DNA from: Tannerella sp.
Lineage (GTDB): Bacteria; Bacteroidota; Bacteroidia; Bacteroidales; Tannerellaceae
Reading direction: 5' to 3'
Assembly (NCBI GenBank): GCA_031271805.1
Contig: JAISUX010000104.1
Span: forward strand, 1 to 40,435
Length of the DNA stretch: 40,435 bases
A model generated the notes under the pieces. That model was given only the letters and a program-made list of their open reading frames with translations. It was not told where the DNA came from and searched no databases. A program made the translations under genes and the position numbers. Positions 7,543 to 15,259 of the stretch are shown here, one piece after another. Each line of letters starts with the position of its first letter. Position 1 is the stretch's first letter.

Positions 7543-7571
7543 TTGTATATTGAAAATAATATGTAATTTTG
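7543..7571 (+). promoter_or_regulatory. Promoter for the two-component system
   Basis: TTG at 7543-7545 and TAATTTTG at 7564-7571 are 18 nt apart. Transcription would begin near 7576-7578, which excludes the in-frame TTG at 7550 as the kinase start and supports the ATG at 7616. Confidence 0.65.
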
Positions 7572-7615
7572 CGCTAACGGATTTTGAGGATTTAATAATA
7601 AAAATTTTGAGGAAG

Positions 7616-8338
7616 ATGCAAGAGATTTATGACGGTTTTGGGGACGGATATTTTTTGATTGCTGTGGCGGCGGTGGTCGGCTTAGTGGTCGTTTCCATGA
7701 TTTTGGTTTGGTATATTATGCGGCAAAAGCGCAAGAACGCCGATAAGGAGAGGCAATGCGTGGCTGCCGAGGCTGTGCTTCTGAGCGTCGATGAGGAGAG
7801 GAAAAACCTCGCCCGAGACCTTCATGATTATATCGGGGGGATGATTTCGGCGACTAAATTGAGCGCCAATACTCCCGGTAACGAGCCTAAAACGCTGGCC
7901 TTGCTGGATGAAATGATGGACGAGCTGCGTGATATAATAAACGAAATTATGCCTCAGACGCTTAAATTCGGTTTGCGGCCGGCGGTTGAAAGTTTTTGCG
8001 CGAAGATCGACAAGGCGGAGTTTTATTATTACGGCGATGATAACCGTATCCCCGAAAAGTTCGAGATTTTGCTTTACCGTTGCGCCCGCGAGCTGATCAA
8101 TAACGCTATCAAGCACAGCGGGGCGGATAAGATTACGGTACAGCTGATTATCGACGACGAGATTGCTACCCTTACTGTCCATGACAACGGCCGGGGCTTC
8201 GACGTCAACGAACCGACCTCCGGCACGGGCTTGATGAATCTTTGCGAACGGATATGGTTCTACAATGGCTCTTTTAATGTCTTTTCGGAACCGGGCGGGG
8301 GCACCGAAGTGAGGGTCGAAATAAGGACGAAACTTTAA
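7616..8338 (+). CDS. NarL-type sensor histidine kinase (HisKA_3/HATPase)
   Basis: The protein has 240 residues from the ATG at 7616. Upstream in-frame codons to 7550 lie in the promoter and are rejected. One membrane segment (residues about 12-35) has almost no extracytoplasmic loop, so there is no obvious external sensor domain. The dimerisation helix carries DEERKNLARDLHDYIGG with the phospho-accepting His70, as in the HisKA_3 family. The ATPase domain shows the N box (CARELINNAIKHSGA) and the G box (DNGRGFD, then GTGLMNLCERI). It should phosphorylate the regulator encoded 12 bp downstream. The missing sensor domain suggests it reads a membrane or partner-protein state. Its position divergent from the outer-membrane protein/lipopeptide genes suggests they form one circuit. 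Confidence 0.9.
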   Translation: MQEIYDGFGDGYFLIAVAAVVGLVVVSMILVWYIMRQKRKNADKERQCVAAEAVLLSVDEERKNLARDLHDYIGGMISATKLSANTPGNEPKTLALLDEMMDELRDIINEIMPQTLKFGLRPAVESFCAKIDKAEFYYYGDDNRIPEKFEILLYRCARELINNAIKHSGADKITVQLIIDDEIATLTVHDNGRGFDVNEPTSGTGLMNLCERIWFYNGSFNVFSEPGGGTEVRVEIRTKL

Positions 8339-8350
8339 TACATAAGGACT

Positions 8351-8965
8351 ATGATAAATGTTAATATTTTAGAAGACCACAGGATGCTGGTCGATGGGAT
8401 TGTAGGGAATATTAATGCTTCGGGGGATGCCGGGGTGAGGGGAGTGTATTACGACATCAAGTCTTGCCGCGAAGGATTGAAAGAGTGCATCCCCGACGTG
8501 CTTCTGCTCGACATCAATTTGCCCGGCGGCAACGGCATAAACCTCTGCAAGGAGTTCAAAAAGCTGTATCCGGAGATGAAGATTATAATGCTTACCATGC
8601 ACGATGATTATGACATCGTGATGCGTTGCCTCAAGAACGGGGCCAACGGGTATTTGTTGAAAGACGAGAAGATCGAGACTATCATAGAGGCGATCGTGAA
8701 GGTCTATTTGGGCGGTAAGTATATAAGCGCCAAAATCCAGGTCGTGCTGGATAAAAACCGGAGGAGGGAGATGATCGTTCTTACGCCCCAGGAAGAGAAA
8801 GCGCTGGGTTATATTTGCGACGGGATGACCGACCCCCAGATTGCCGCCAAAATGTTTATCTGCAAGGAGACCGCCAAAGGCTACGGTAAGATCCTGAAAT
8901 CCAAATTCGACGTCAAAAACCGTCCCGCCTTAGTCCGCGCCGCCGTTGCCAAGAAATTCGTTTGA
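8351..8965 (+). CDS. LuxR/NarL-family response regulator
   Basis: The protein has 204 residues. The receiver domain starts INVNILEDHRMLVDGI with the acidic pair, and holds phospho-acceptor Asp54 (LLLDINLPGGNG), the Thr of IIMLTMHDD and the Lys of GYLLKDEK. The C-terminal part is a LuxR-type helix-turn-helix (LTPQEEKALGYICDGMTDPQ, then KETAKGYGKILKSKF). The usual recognition-helix pattern KTV is KETAKGYG here. Start and stop lie 12 bp after the kinase gene, so both are one transcript. Its probable targets are the divergent outer-membrane protein promoter and, by a shared palindrome, the T9SS-tailed enzyme promoter at 3958-3988. No terminator is obvious after 8965. Confidence 0.9.
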   Translation: MINVNILEDHRMLVDGIVGNINASGDAGVRGVYYDIKSCREGLKECIPDVLLLDINLPGGNGINLCKEFKKLYPEMKIIMLTMHDDYDIVMRCLKNGANGYLLKDEKIETIIEAIVKVYLGGKYISAKIQVVLDKNRRREMIVLTPQEEKALGYICDGMTDPQIAAKMFICKETAKGYGKILKSKFDVKNRPALVRAAVAKKFV

Positions 8966-8987
8966 GATTTTGACTCCCGGATCCCGG

Positions 8988-9047
8988 ATGTTATCAATCG
9001 CATGAGGTCATGTTATCAATGACATGAGGTCATGTTATCAATGACAC
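8988..9047. repeat. 22-bp tandem repeat, about 2.7 copies
   Basis: Copies begin at 8988, 9010 and 9032. The unit reads ATGTTATCAATGACATGAGG plus TC; the first copy differs at two positions (TCGC for TGAC) and the third is cut after about 16 bp. Where copies join, ATGAC and GTCAT form a small inverted repeat around ATGAG. No unique spacers separate the copies, so it is not a CRISPR. Confidence 0.85.
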
Positions 9048-9070
9048 GGATGATTCCGTCGTCGTGGATG

Positions 9071-9092
9071 GATTTTGGATTTTAGATTTTAG
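9071..9092. repeat. Short AT-rich tandem repeat (GATTTTRG-like unit)
   Basis: GATTTTGGATTTTAGATTTT followed by AG is about three copies of a 7-8 bp unit. Similar short tandem units occur at 13541-13560 and 39614-39634. Confidence 0.6.
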
Positions 9093-9115
9093 AATTATAA
9101 AAAAGCTCAAAAATC

Positions 9116-9145
9116 TTGCGGATAGATGAAAATGTATTATCTTTG
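9116..9145 (+). promoter_or_regulatory. Promoter for the HEPN/nucleotidyltransferase pair
   Basis: TTG at 9116-9118 and TATCTTTG at 9138-9145 are 19 nt apart. The leader to the ATG at 9169 is about 18 nt. Confidence 0.75.
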
Positions 9146-9168
9146 CCGTCAATAATAATTATGTTGTT

Positions 9169-9573
9169 ATGGACGACAAATTGACTATTGATATTGAAAA
9201 GATATATCACCACTGGCTTACATCGTCGGACAATGATTTAGACGCGATGATGAATCTCTACAGCGCCAAGAACTACAACTGGGCGCTGTTCCTTGGACAT
9301 ATTGTTCTGGAGAAATTACTCAAAGCATATTTTGTGAAGCATAAAGGAGAACATGCTCCGTTTTCTCATGACTTGCGCCTGCTTGCTAACAAAGCCGATT
9401 TACTTATGCCGGATGAAATGGAGTTTAATCTTGACGTTATTACAGGTTTCAATATCAATGCCCGTTACGACAGTTTTAAAGAAGACTTTTACAAGCGGTG
9501 TACCCCCTTGTTTACAGAGGAATGGATAGACAACATAAAAGCTATACGGATATGGATAAAGGAAAATCTATAG
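9169..9573 (+). CDS. HEPN-domain protein, partner of a minimal nucleotidyltransferase
   Basis: The protein has 134 residues and is all-helical in appearance. The NYNWALFLGHIVLEKLLKAY helix, then FSHDLRLLANKADLL and the later INARYDSF block, match the HEPN fold (Pfam HEPN, PF05168 type). The Rx4-6H ribonuclease motif of toxic HEPN proteins is not present, since no Arg is followed by His at that spacing, so this copy may not be an RNase. It overlaps the downstream nucleotidyltransferase gene by 22 nt, a typical HEPN/MNT pairing. Such pairs act as toxin-antitoxin or small-molecule-modifying modules; here the exact role is open. Flanking repeats suggest an acquired segment. Confidence 0.85.
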   Translation: MDDKLTIDIEKIYHHWLTSSDNDLDAMMNLYSAKNYNWALFLGHIVLEKLLKAYFVKHKGEHAPFSHDLRLLANKADLLMPDEMEFNLDVITGFNINARYDSFKEDFYKRCTPLFTEEWIDNIKAIRIWIKENL

Positions 9574-9860
9574 AACTGGCACAACATTATATAGACAAAG
9601 TTAGCGCAAGGTATAAGATACGGCGCGCCTTTCTTTTCGGATCTTACGCCAAAGGGAATCATCATGCCGACAGCGATATTGACGTGGCAATAGTGTTTGC
9701 TAACGTTGCTAATCTGTTTGATACCCAGATTGAACTGATGCAACTGCGCCGTGACGGGGATTTGATCATTGAGCCTCATGTATTCAGAGAGGAAGACTTT
9801 ACCGGCAATAACCCGCTTGTCTCGGAAATTATCAAGAACAACATAGAACTGGCAGTATAA
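9552..9860 (+). CDS. Minimal nucleotidyltransferase (MNT/MntA-like)
   Basis: The protein has 102 residues from the ATG at 9552, which overlaps the HEPN gene by 22 nt. A frame open to 9498 lacks any family-like sequence, so I chose 9552. The nucleotide-transfer signature is intact: FLFGSYAKGNHHADSDIDVA gives GSx...DxD. A further acidic position follows near IIEPHVF. MNT proteins add nucleotides, often AMP, to partner HEPN proteins and so neutralise them. The presence of all catalytic residues here, against a HEPN partner without its RNase motif, is noteworthy. No further gene of the module follows. Confidence 0.87.
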   Translation: MDKGKSIELAQHYIDKVSARYKIRRAFLFGSYAKGNHHADSDIDVAIVFANVANLFDTQIELMQLRRDGDLIIEPHVFREEDFTGNNPLVSEIIKNNIELAV

Positions 9861-9887
9861 CAGACTCTATCATTGTTTTTCATACAC

Positions 9888-9922
9888 GAGATTGCTTCTC
9901 TGCGTTCGCAATGACGGGAGGT
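9888..9922. repeat. REP-like dispersed intergenic element
   Basis: The segment contains GAGATTGCTTCTC, TGCGTTCGCAATGACGGGAG. ATTGC (9891-9895) and GCAAT (9908-9912) form an inverted repeat. I recall ATTGCTTC...CGCAATGACG as a recurrent intergenic sequence in many bacterial genomes; only one copy is in this window, so its repeat status rests on recollection. Confidence 0.4.
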
Positions 9923-9950
9923 TGCGGATGTGATTATTAATGAAGCGAAT

Positions 9951-11348
9951 CTAATCGGTATCGACCTTGAGAAGTTCGGAATAGACGGTAAGGAAAAATA
10001 TTAAGCCGGCGCTTGAATGGGAGCCGCCCGTGGCGTCGAAGCGGACGCTGCCGCCTGAAGCGTTGTGATTGGCGGCGAAGTTTTTGGCCTGCTCGAAATA
10101 AACCGTATTGTCGTCCCGGCCGTGCGTCATGATAAATTTGCAACGGTTGCGCCACGGCTCTACGCTGTTTTCGGCCAGGATACCGTTGGCCTCGTCCATG
10201 CCTTCGTTTTTAATGAATTTTTCGGTAAACAGCTCGGACGTTTTTTTGGGGAATTTATCCGCATAGTCGTCGTAAGCGCCGTTGAGATATTCTTCGGTTA
10301 GCGTCGCGTAAGGCTCGTTGAGGTAATCTTTGAGGTCGAGCTGGGGGTAGCCGTTTTTCTTATAGCCGAGCAGGGCGAGGGGCATCAGGTAAGGCTGGGG
10401 CAGGCTCTCGGCTTTGCGCACGAGGTTGGCTTCCTCAAGCAGGTCGCACGGCGAGCCGCCGGCAAAGAGGTAATCGACCTCGGTTGTCATGACTTCGCTG
10501 CCGACGGTTTCGTAGCCCGCACGGGCGTAGGTCGCCGCCGCGCCGGCATCGCTAACAAGGTATTCGTATGTTTTGCCCGACACAAACTCGTTGCCCGTGC
10601 CGTCGTCGCCGCTCTCCAACGCGCAGGCTAATTGCAGCGAGACGTATGCTCCGAGCGAGTAGCCGGAAATGATGTAACCCTCTTTTTGGGGATAGTTTTC
10701 TTTTGCGAGAACCGCCTGCGCCGCGCCGACAAACTCAAGCGTCGTCCTCACCATCGGCTTCTTCTCGACGTACGGGATGAAGCACTGCCCGAAAGAATCG
10801 CCGAAGCCGGGGTAATCGGGCACAATAAGCGCGAAACCGTGGGAATAGGATTCCAAAAGCCAGAAAACGAGGTTCGGGTCGAGATTGCCGTTCGAGATGC
10901 GCAGGGTCGGAGCTTCCGTGCGCCGGATATATGTATATGGAGGCGCGATAACACGGCGGTATTTGGCGCCATCTTTCAACGGCGGCACAATGAGCGCGCC
11001 GGAAAGGTTGACCATCGCTCCCGAACCGTCGGGACTTTCCGACAGCAATTTGACCTTATACGCACGCATCTGGAAAACCGAATCATAGCGAGCCTTATCA
11101 CCCGTAAAATTAAACATCCAACCAAGCAAACTCGCCGAATTGTCATCAAAGAAATCCTTTTCTATCTTCTTCAGATCACTGTAGGTATAGTCCCTCAGGT
11201 GCTCGTATTCAACATCTTTAACCCCCGCAGCCTCAATTCCGTATTGCCACGTCGATTCCCTCTTTTCATCAATCTCATTTCCCGTACCCTGGCATCTCGA
11301 CAAAACGACCAGCGATAGGGCTGCAAGCAAAAATTTTATAAATTTCAT
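9951..11348 (-). CDS. Exported alpha/beta-hydrolase (lipase/esterase-like)
   Basis: The protein has 465 residues from the ATG at 11348. The alternative TTG two codons up is rejected. Residues 1-18 are hydrophobic (MKFIKFLLAALSLVVLSRC); the Cys19 context LSRC is a poor lipobox because Arg precedes Cys, so plain export is as likely. The nucleophile elbow is ISGYSLGAY (Ser231). The acid is probably in MTHGRDDNTV (near 425) and the His in ATGGSHSSAG (near 448). IVPDYPGFGDS resembles the secretory lipase/cutinase-like group. Its ATG overlaps the TGA of the upstream LRR gene in an ATGA, so translation is coupled. The pair may be exported together, but substrate and interaction are unknown. Confidence 0.85.
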   Translation of the reverse strand: MKFIKFLLAALSLVVLSRCQGTGNEIDEKRESTWQYGIEAAGVKDVEYEHLRDYTYSDLKKIEKDFFDDNSASLLGWMFNFTGDKARYDSVFQMRAYKVKLLSESPDGSGAMVNLSGALIVPPLKDGAKYRRVIAPPYTYIRRTEAPTLRISNGNLDPNLVFWLLESYSHGFALIVPDYPGFGDSFGQCFIPYVEKKPMVRTTLEFVGAAQAVLAKENYPQKEGYIISGYSLGAYVSLQLACALESGDDGTGNEFVSGKTYEYLVSDAGAAATYARAGYETVGSEVMTTEVDYLFAGGSPCDLLEEANLVRKAESLPQPYLMPLALLGYKKNGYPQLDLKDYLNEPYATLTEEYLNGAYDDYADKFPKKTSELFTEKFIKNEGMDEANGILAENSVEPWRNRCKFIMTHGRDDNTVYFEQAKNFAANHNASGGSVRFDATGGSHSSAGLIFFLTVYSELLKVDTD

Positions 11349-13534
11349 TTCCAAATAACGTTAGTAGTGTAAGGATATATCAAAGAGGTGTAAAAATAGA
11401 TGCTTTTGCATCTTAAAGTTTTCAGGGAAGGCATGGGCGCAAGCAAAACCACTTTCAAAGACGGATGCGTTCGGATATCAAGTTCCGTCATCGGGTTATT
11501 CATGCACTTAAGCTGTTTCAGCGAGGGAATCTCGTTCACGTCGATGCTATTCATGCGGTTACCATAGCAATAGTAGTTTTCGAGCGCCCGGTTCTTTTTC
11601 AGATCGACGTAAGTCAGGAAATTATTGCCGCAGTCGAGGGTTTCGAGCTTCAGGTTGGCCGAGACGTCTATCGAAGACAGCTGGTTGTTGCTGCAATTCA
11701 ACTCCTTGAGATTCCTGTTGCGGCTTATTGTCAGACCGGTCATGAGGTTGTTGCTGCAGTCGAGCTTCACAAGTCCCGCCAGTTGCCCCACCTCGATGCC
11801 CTTAAGTTTGTTGAAGTCGCATGAGAGGCTGTCCAACAGCAGGTTATTCCTCAAATTGAGCGTTTCGAGGTGATTGTAGCCACATTCGAGAATCGCCAGT
11901 CGCGTGTTGGCCGAAAGATCGAGTTCGATAAGACGGGCGAAAACGCAACGCAGGGTTTTTAATGCCCTGTTCCCGCTCACATTCACGATAACCAGGTTAT
12001 TGTTGGAGCAGTCGAGGTCGGTCAATGCCGCATTGTCAATGATGTCCAATTGATTGAGTTTATTGAAACTGCAGTCGAGAGTCCTCAGTTTAGGATTAAA
12101 ACTAAAGTCAAGTTCCTTGATTTTGTTCTTACGGCAGTCGAGGCTTTCGAGCGAAGTGAAATACTCTATCCCTTCGAGCGAGCCGATTTCCATCCCCGCG
12201 CAGTCTATTTCCCTGACCGCCCGCGCTTCGGCGCCCGAAACGGCGCCGTCGCCGTTGATGTCGAATTTATCAATCGCAAAAGCCCTGAAAGCCGAGTCGG
12301 GGAAATTAATATTCCCTCCATACGACGCCAGTTCGTCGCGTTTTTTGTCCTTTTCCGCTATTTTTATCTCGGCATACGACCGATTGGCCTCGGCCTGCCG
12401 GCGTATTTCCTGTTTCCTGCGCTCATTCTCGCTCATCTCGGCTTCCGAATATTTCCTCACCGGCGCTTTCTCGACGCGGCCTGCCTTCCTCTCGTAAGAA
12501 GGCGCATTTACGACTTTTTCCCCATCCTTAGCGCCCTCAAAACTCAACTCCTCGTCTTCACGCTCGAAATCCGTCGCCTCCGCCGTTCCGTCCGCGTCTA
12601 TGGCATAAAGCCTCGTCTTCTCCTTGGAATAACTTATCTTCCGGATGTCGTTTTCCTTATTTATATAGACCGTCTGCAAAGTCGGCATGGCGTTTATATA
12701 CAGGTTCTTGAGATTGGCGTTGCGGCTGACGTCGAGAGCGGTCAGTTTGTTGATACTGCACTCTATTTCGCTCAGTTCCCTATTTTCGCTCAGGTCGAGC
12801 GTATCAATGCGGTTGCTGCCGCAGTCGAGGTCGTTTAGCTTTGCGTTCGCCGCGATGTCGAGTTTTGTCAGCCTGTTATGCGAGCAATTCAACTTCCATA
12901 AAGCCGTATTGCCGCTTAAATCAAGCTCTTCGAGCCTGTTGGCCGAGCAATCCAAAAAACGCAGGATAGGGCAGGGGGCGACATTAAGGACAGTGATTTC
13001 GTTCCTCGCGCAATTCAGGTAGGTCAAGGCCCTGCACGCTCCCAAATCGAGCGAATCAATCGTGTTCCCGTCGCAAATCAACTCCTCAAGCATAGAGTTT
13101 TGCGATAAATCGAGCGAATTGATATTGTTGTTACGGCAATGCAAGTCGGATAATAGCGGATTATGTGTCACATCGAGAGTATCCAACCGGTTATTATCGC
13201 AATACAGTCGTTTTAAGGCCTTGTTGCCGCTGAGGTCGAAGGCCTTCAATCCGCCTTTTCCGAAAGGATTGCCGGGTGTGCAGTCGAGTTCTTCCAAGTT
13301 GACAAAGGCCTCTATTCCTTCGAGAGAAACAATGTTTTCGGCGTCAATCTTCATACGGGTCACCGCTCCGGCCTCACTCGTCGAAATCTCGCCGTCCATG
13401 TCCGAATCGAAATGCTCGACCAAGAATGATTTAAACGCCGCGTCGGGTATAACGACGTTTTGCTGCGCGCCGACGGTAAAAACAGCCAACAATAATACCG
13501 CTTGCAATCCGCCTTTTCTAAATATTTCTTTCAT
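11345..13534 (-). CDS. Exported leucine-rich repeat protein with two EF-hand/LRR modules
   Basis: The protein has 729 residues from the ATG at 13534. A TTG further up overlaps pyrD and is rejected. A Sec signal (residues about 8-24) is followed by two copies of one module. Each has an EF-hand-like calcium loop (DSDMDGEISTSE, 43-54; DINGDGAVSGAE, 425-436), a SLEGIExF cap, and a run of 21-residue LRRs of the form LxxLxCxxNxLxxLDLSxNxx: about nine (78-283) and about eleven (460-715). Almost every repeat carries the same inward Cys, making a Cys ladder. A charged Glu/Lys/Arg-rich linker (about 320-405) joins the halves. No T9SS or lipobox signal is present. The gene follows pyrD by 4 nt and overlaps the hydrolase gene by 4 nt. 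Likely a surface or periplasmic binding protein; the ligand is unknown. Confidence 0.9.
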   Translation of the reverse strand: MKEIFRKGGLQAVLLLAVFTVGAQQNVVIPDAAFKSFLVEHFDSDMDGEISTSEAGAVTRMKIDAENIVSLEGIEAFVNLEELDCTPGNPFGKGGLKAFDLSGNKALKRLYCDNNRLDTLDVTHNPLLSDLHCRNNNINSLDLSQNSMLEELICDGNTIDSLDLGACRALTYLNCARNEITVLNVAPCPILRFLDCSANRLEELDLSGNTALWKLNCSHNRLTKLDIAANAKLNDLDCGSNRIDTLDLSENRELSEIECSINKLTALDVSRNANLKNLYINAMPTLQTVYINKENDIRKISYSKEKTRLYAIDADGTAEATDFEREDEELSFEGAKDGEKVVNAPSYERKAGRVEKAPVRKYSEAEMSENERRKQEIRRQAEANRSYAEIKIAEKDKKRDELASYGGNINFPDSAFRAFAIDKFDINGDGAVSGAEARAVREIDCAGMEIGSLEGIEYFTSLESLDCRKNKIKELDFSFNPKLRTLDCSFNKLNQLDIIDNAALTDLDCSNNNLVIVNVSGNRALKTLRCVFARLIELDLSANTRLAILECGYNHLETLNLRNNLLLDSLSCDFNKLKGIEVGQLAGLVKLDCSNNLMTGLTISRNRNLKELNCSNNQLSSIDVSANLKLETLDCGNNFLTYVDLKKNRALENYYCYGNRMNSIDVNEIPSLKQLKCMNNPMTELDIRTHPSLKVVLLAPMPSLKTLRCKSIYFYTSLIYPYTTNVIWK

Positions 13535-13538
13535 CCGC

Positions 13539-14477
13539 TCAATTTTCAATTTTCAATTTTCCCACCAGCTCCGAAATACACCCGAATCCATGCCTTTTAC
13601 AGTAATCTTCAATCCCTTCGATGATTTTAAGGGAAGCCGTAGGGTCGATAAAATTATACGTGCCTACCTGTACGGCCGTCGCTCCGGCAAGCAGGAACTC
13701 TACGGCGTCTTGCCAGCAAGCTATGCCTCCAAGTCCGATGACCGGTATTTTGACTGCCTGAGCCGTCTGCCAGGTCATCCGTAGCGCCACCGGCTTGACG
13801 CAAGGCCCTGAAAGCCCGCCCGTCACCGTCGAAAGCACAGGCCGCCGCTTCTCGACATCAATAGCCATGCCGAGCAGCGTGTTTATCAGCGATACCGCAT
13901 CCGCTCCGGCATCCTCGACTGCCCGGGCAATTTCGGCAATATCCGTCACATTCGGCGATAGCTTTACTATCAGTGTTTTAGGATAGGCTTTGCGTACGGC
14001 CGCCACGACCTCAGCCGCCGAAGATGCGCATACCCCAAAGGCCATCCCTCCCTGTTTGACATTAGGGCAGGAGATGTTCAATTCGATAGCCGGAATCATT
14101 TCGAGCGGAGCGATTTTCTCGGCACATTCTACGTAGGCGCCTATTGTTGAGCCGCTTACATTAACTACGATATTAGTATTTATATCCCTGATTTTGGGAT
14201 AAATCTCGCTGACGAAATAATCCGCCCCGTTGTTTTGCAAGCCTACGGCGTTCAACATTCCCGCAGGCGTCTCTGCCATCCTCGGATAAGGATTTCCCTC
14301 GCGAGGCTCTATAGTCGTTCCTTTGACGATAATCCCGCCAAGCCGCGATATATCAAAGAAATCGGCATATTCCAAGCCGTAGCCGAATGTCCCCGAAGCG
14401 GTCATTACGGGATTTTTCATCGTCATCGTCCCAATCCGTGTAGTCATATCTATATTAGCTGCTGTTTTTTCCGTCAT
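13539..14477 (-). CDS. pyrD: Dihydroorotate dehydrogenase, class 1B catalytic subunit
   Basis: The protein has 312 residues from the ATG at 14477, which overlaps the pyrK stop as ATGA; an ATG at 14486 would add MGY. It catalyses dihydroorotate to orotate in pyrimidine synthesis with FMN. Family features are [13 protein letters not shown], the class 1 catalytic cysteine in [13 protein letters not shown] (Cys137), [10 protein letters not shown], and the FMN-binding GLGGI and ATAVQVGT segments near the C-terminus. The partner PyrK, encoded immediately upstream, passes electrons to NAD. The last codons lie in a TTGAAAATTGAAAATTGA tandem repeat, giving the C-terminus KLKIEN. Two exported proteins follow in the same direction at 4-nt spacing. 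Confidence 0.95.
   Translation of the reverse strand: MTEKTAANIDMTTRIGTMTMKNPVMTASGTFGYGLEYADFFDISRLGGIIVKGTTIEPREGNPYPRMAETPAGMLNAVGLQNNGADYFVSEIYPKIRDINTNIVVNVSGSTIGAYVECAEKIAPLEMIPAIELNISCPNVKQGGMAFGVCASSAAEVVAAVRKAYPKTLIVKLSPNVTDIAEIARAVEDAGADAVSLINTLLGMAIDVEKRRPVLSTVTGGLSGPCVKPVALRMTWQTAQAVKIPVIGLGGIACWQDAVEFLLAGATAVQVGTYNFIDPTASLKIIEGIEDYCKRHGFGCISELVGKLKIEN
13541..13560. repeat. Short tandem repeat across the pyrD 3' end
   Basis: AATTTTCAATTTTCAATTTT (plus strand) is a 7-bp unit repeated nearly three times. It spans the pyrD stop codon and encodes the last residues of PyrD, so the repeat has been absorbed into a gene end. Confidence 0.7.
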
Positions 14478-15259
14478 ATATCCCATGTCAATTGATTTAT
14501 ATTAAACACCGGCCCTTCCGTACACACACATAAGTTTCCCTTGACTGTCTTCTCGACGCAGCAGAGGCAGGCTCCTATGCCGCAAGCCATCATATTTTCG
14601 AGCGATGCCTCGCAAGGCGTTCCGCTTGCCTTGGCATACCTTGCGACGGCCGTCATCATGGCCTTCGGCCCGCATGTATAAATAAAGTCGAATGTATCGT
14701 TCAGTATCGAATGTACCGTGACAAGCCCTTGTTCCCCGGCGCTTCCGTCTTCGGTAGTGATATGTACGCGGCCGATTGATTCAAACATATCCGCTTGCAT
14801 CACATCGCCGGCCGTCCGCGCTCCGAGCAGGAACTCCGGCGCAAACCCAAGCTCACGCAATAATTCGCCGAGAAAGAGCAGAGGCGCCGTTCCGACACCG
14901 CCGCCGACGAGCAACAGACGGGCGTGCGAAGCCGCCTGAGGTATCGTAAATCCGTTCCCAAGCGGCAGAATCAGGTTTAGAGTGTCGCCGGAAGCATATT
15001 CCGAAAGCCGTTGCGTGCCTTTGCCGACAATCTGCACCAAAAGCCACAACTCGTTAAGCCGCTTGTCAACCCTGTTAACCGATATCGGGCGCCTCAGGAA
15101 AGTGTCCTGCGCCCCGTCAATTCTCACCTGGACGAACTGCCCCGGCACAATCTCCGGTAATGTATGGTCGGCAGTCAGTTTCAACAGACAGTATCTCTCA
15201 TGTATGCGCCTGTTTTCGACTACACGTAAGTCCATACAATATTTCTTCATCTTCATCAT
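14474..15259 (-). CDS. pyrK: Dihydroorotate dehydrogenase electron-transfer subunit
   Basis: The protein has 261 residues; ATGs at 15259, 15256 and 15250 are all possible starts. The FAD domain carries [12 protein letters not shown]. The NAD-binding domain carries [20 protein letters not shown] and [13 protein letters not shown]. The C-terminal 2Fe-2S ligands are in [14 protein letters not shown] plus [10 protein letters not shown]. PyrK joins PyrD to make the NAD-dependent class 1B enzyme. The gene starts the leftward operon that continues to 9951. I find no exact TAnnTTTG box upstream, only the one-mismatch TAATATTG, so the promoter is uncertain. Confidence 0.95.
   Translation of the reverse strand: MMKMKKYCMDLRVVENRRIHERYCLLKLTADHTLPEIVPGQFVQVRIDGAQDTFLRRPISVNRVDKRLNELWLLVQIVGKGTQRLSEYASGDTLNLILPLGNGFTIPQAASHARLLLVGGGVGTAPLLFLGELLRELGFAPEFLLGARTAGDVMQADMFESIGRVHITTEDGSAGEQGLVTVHSILNDTFDFIYTCGPKAMMTAVARYAKASGTPCEASLENMMACGIGACLCCVEKTVKGNLCVCTEGPVFNINQLTWDI

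Noticed and set aside
7550-7615. Longer N-terminus for the sensor kinase from a TTG codon
   Set aside because: The TAATTTTG box at 7564-7571 lies inside this stretch, so it is upstream of the transcript start; the ATG at 7616 gives a normal kinase N-terminus.
8988-9047. CRISPR array
   Set aside because: The 22-bp copies are directly adjacent with no spacers and there are no cas genes.
10632-11318. A 228-codon open frame on the plus strand
   Set aside because: It is antisense to the alpha/beta-hydrolase gene and has no protein-like pattern.
13535-13549. TTG start for the LRR gene overlapping pyrD
   Set aside because: It adds only five residues ahead of a good signal peptide start at the ATG 13534.
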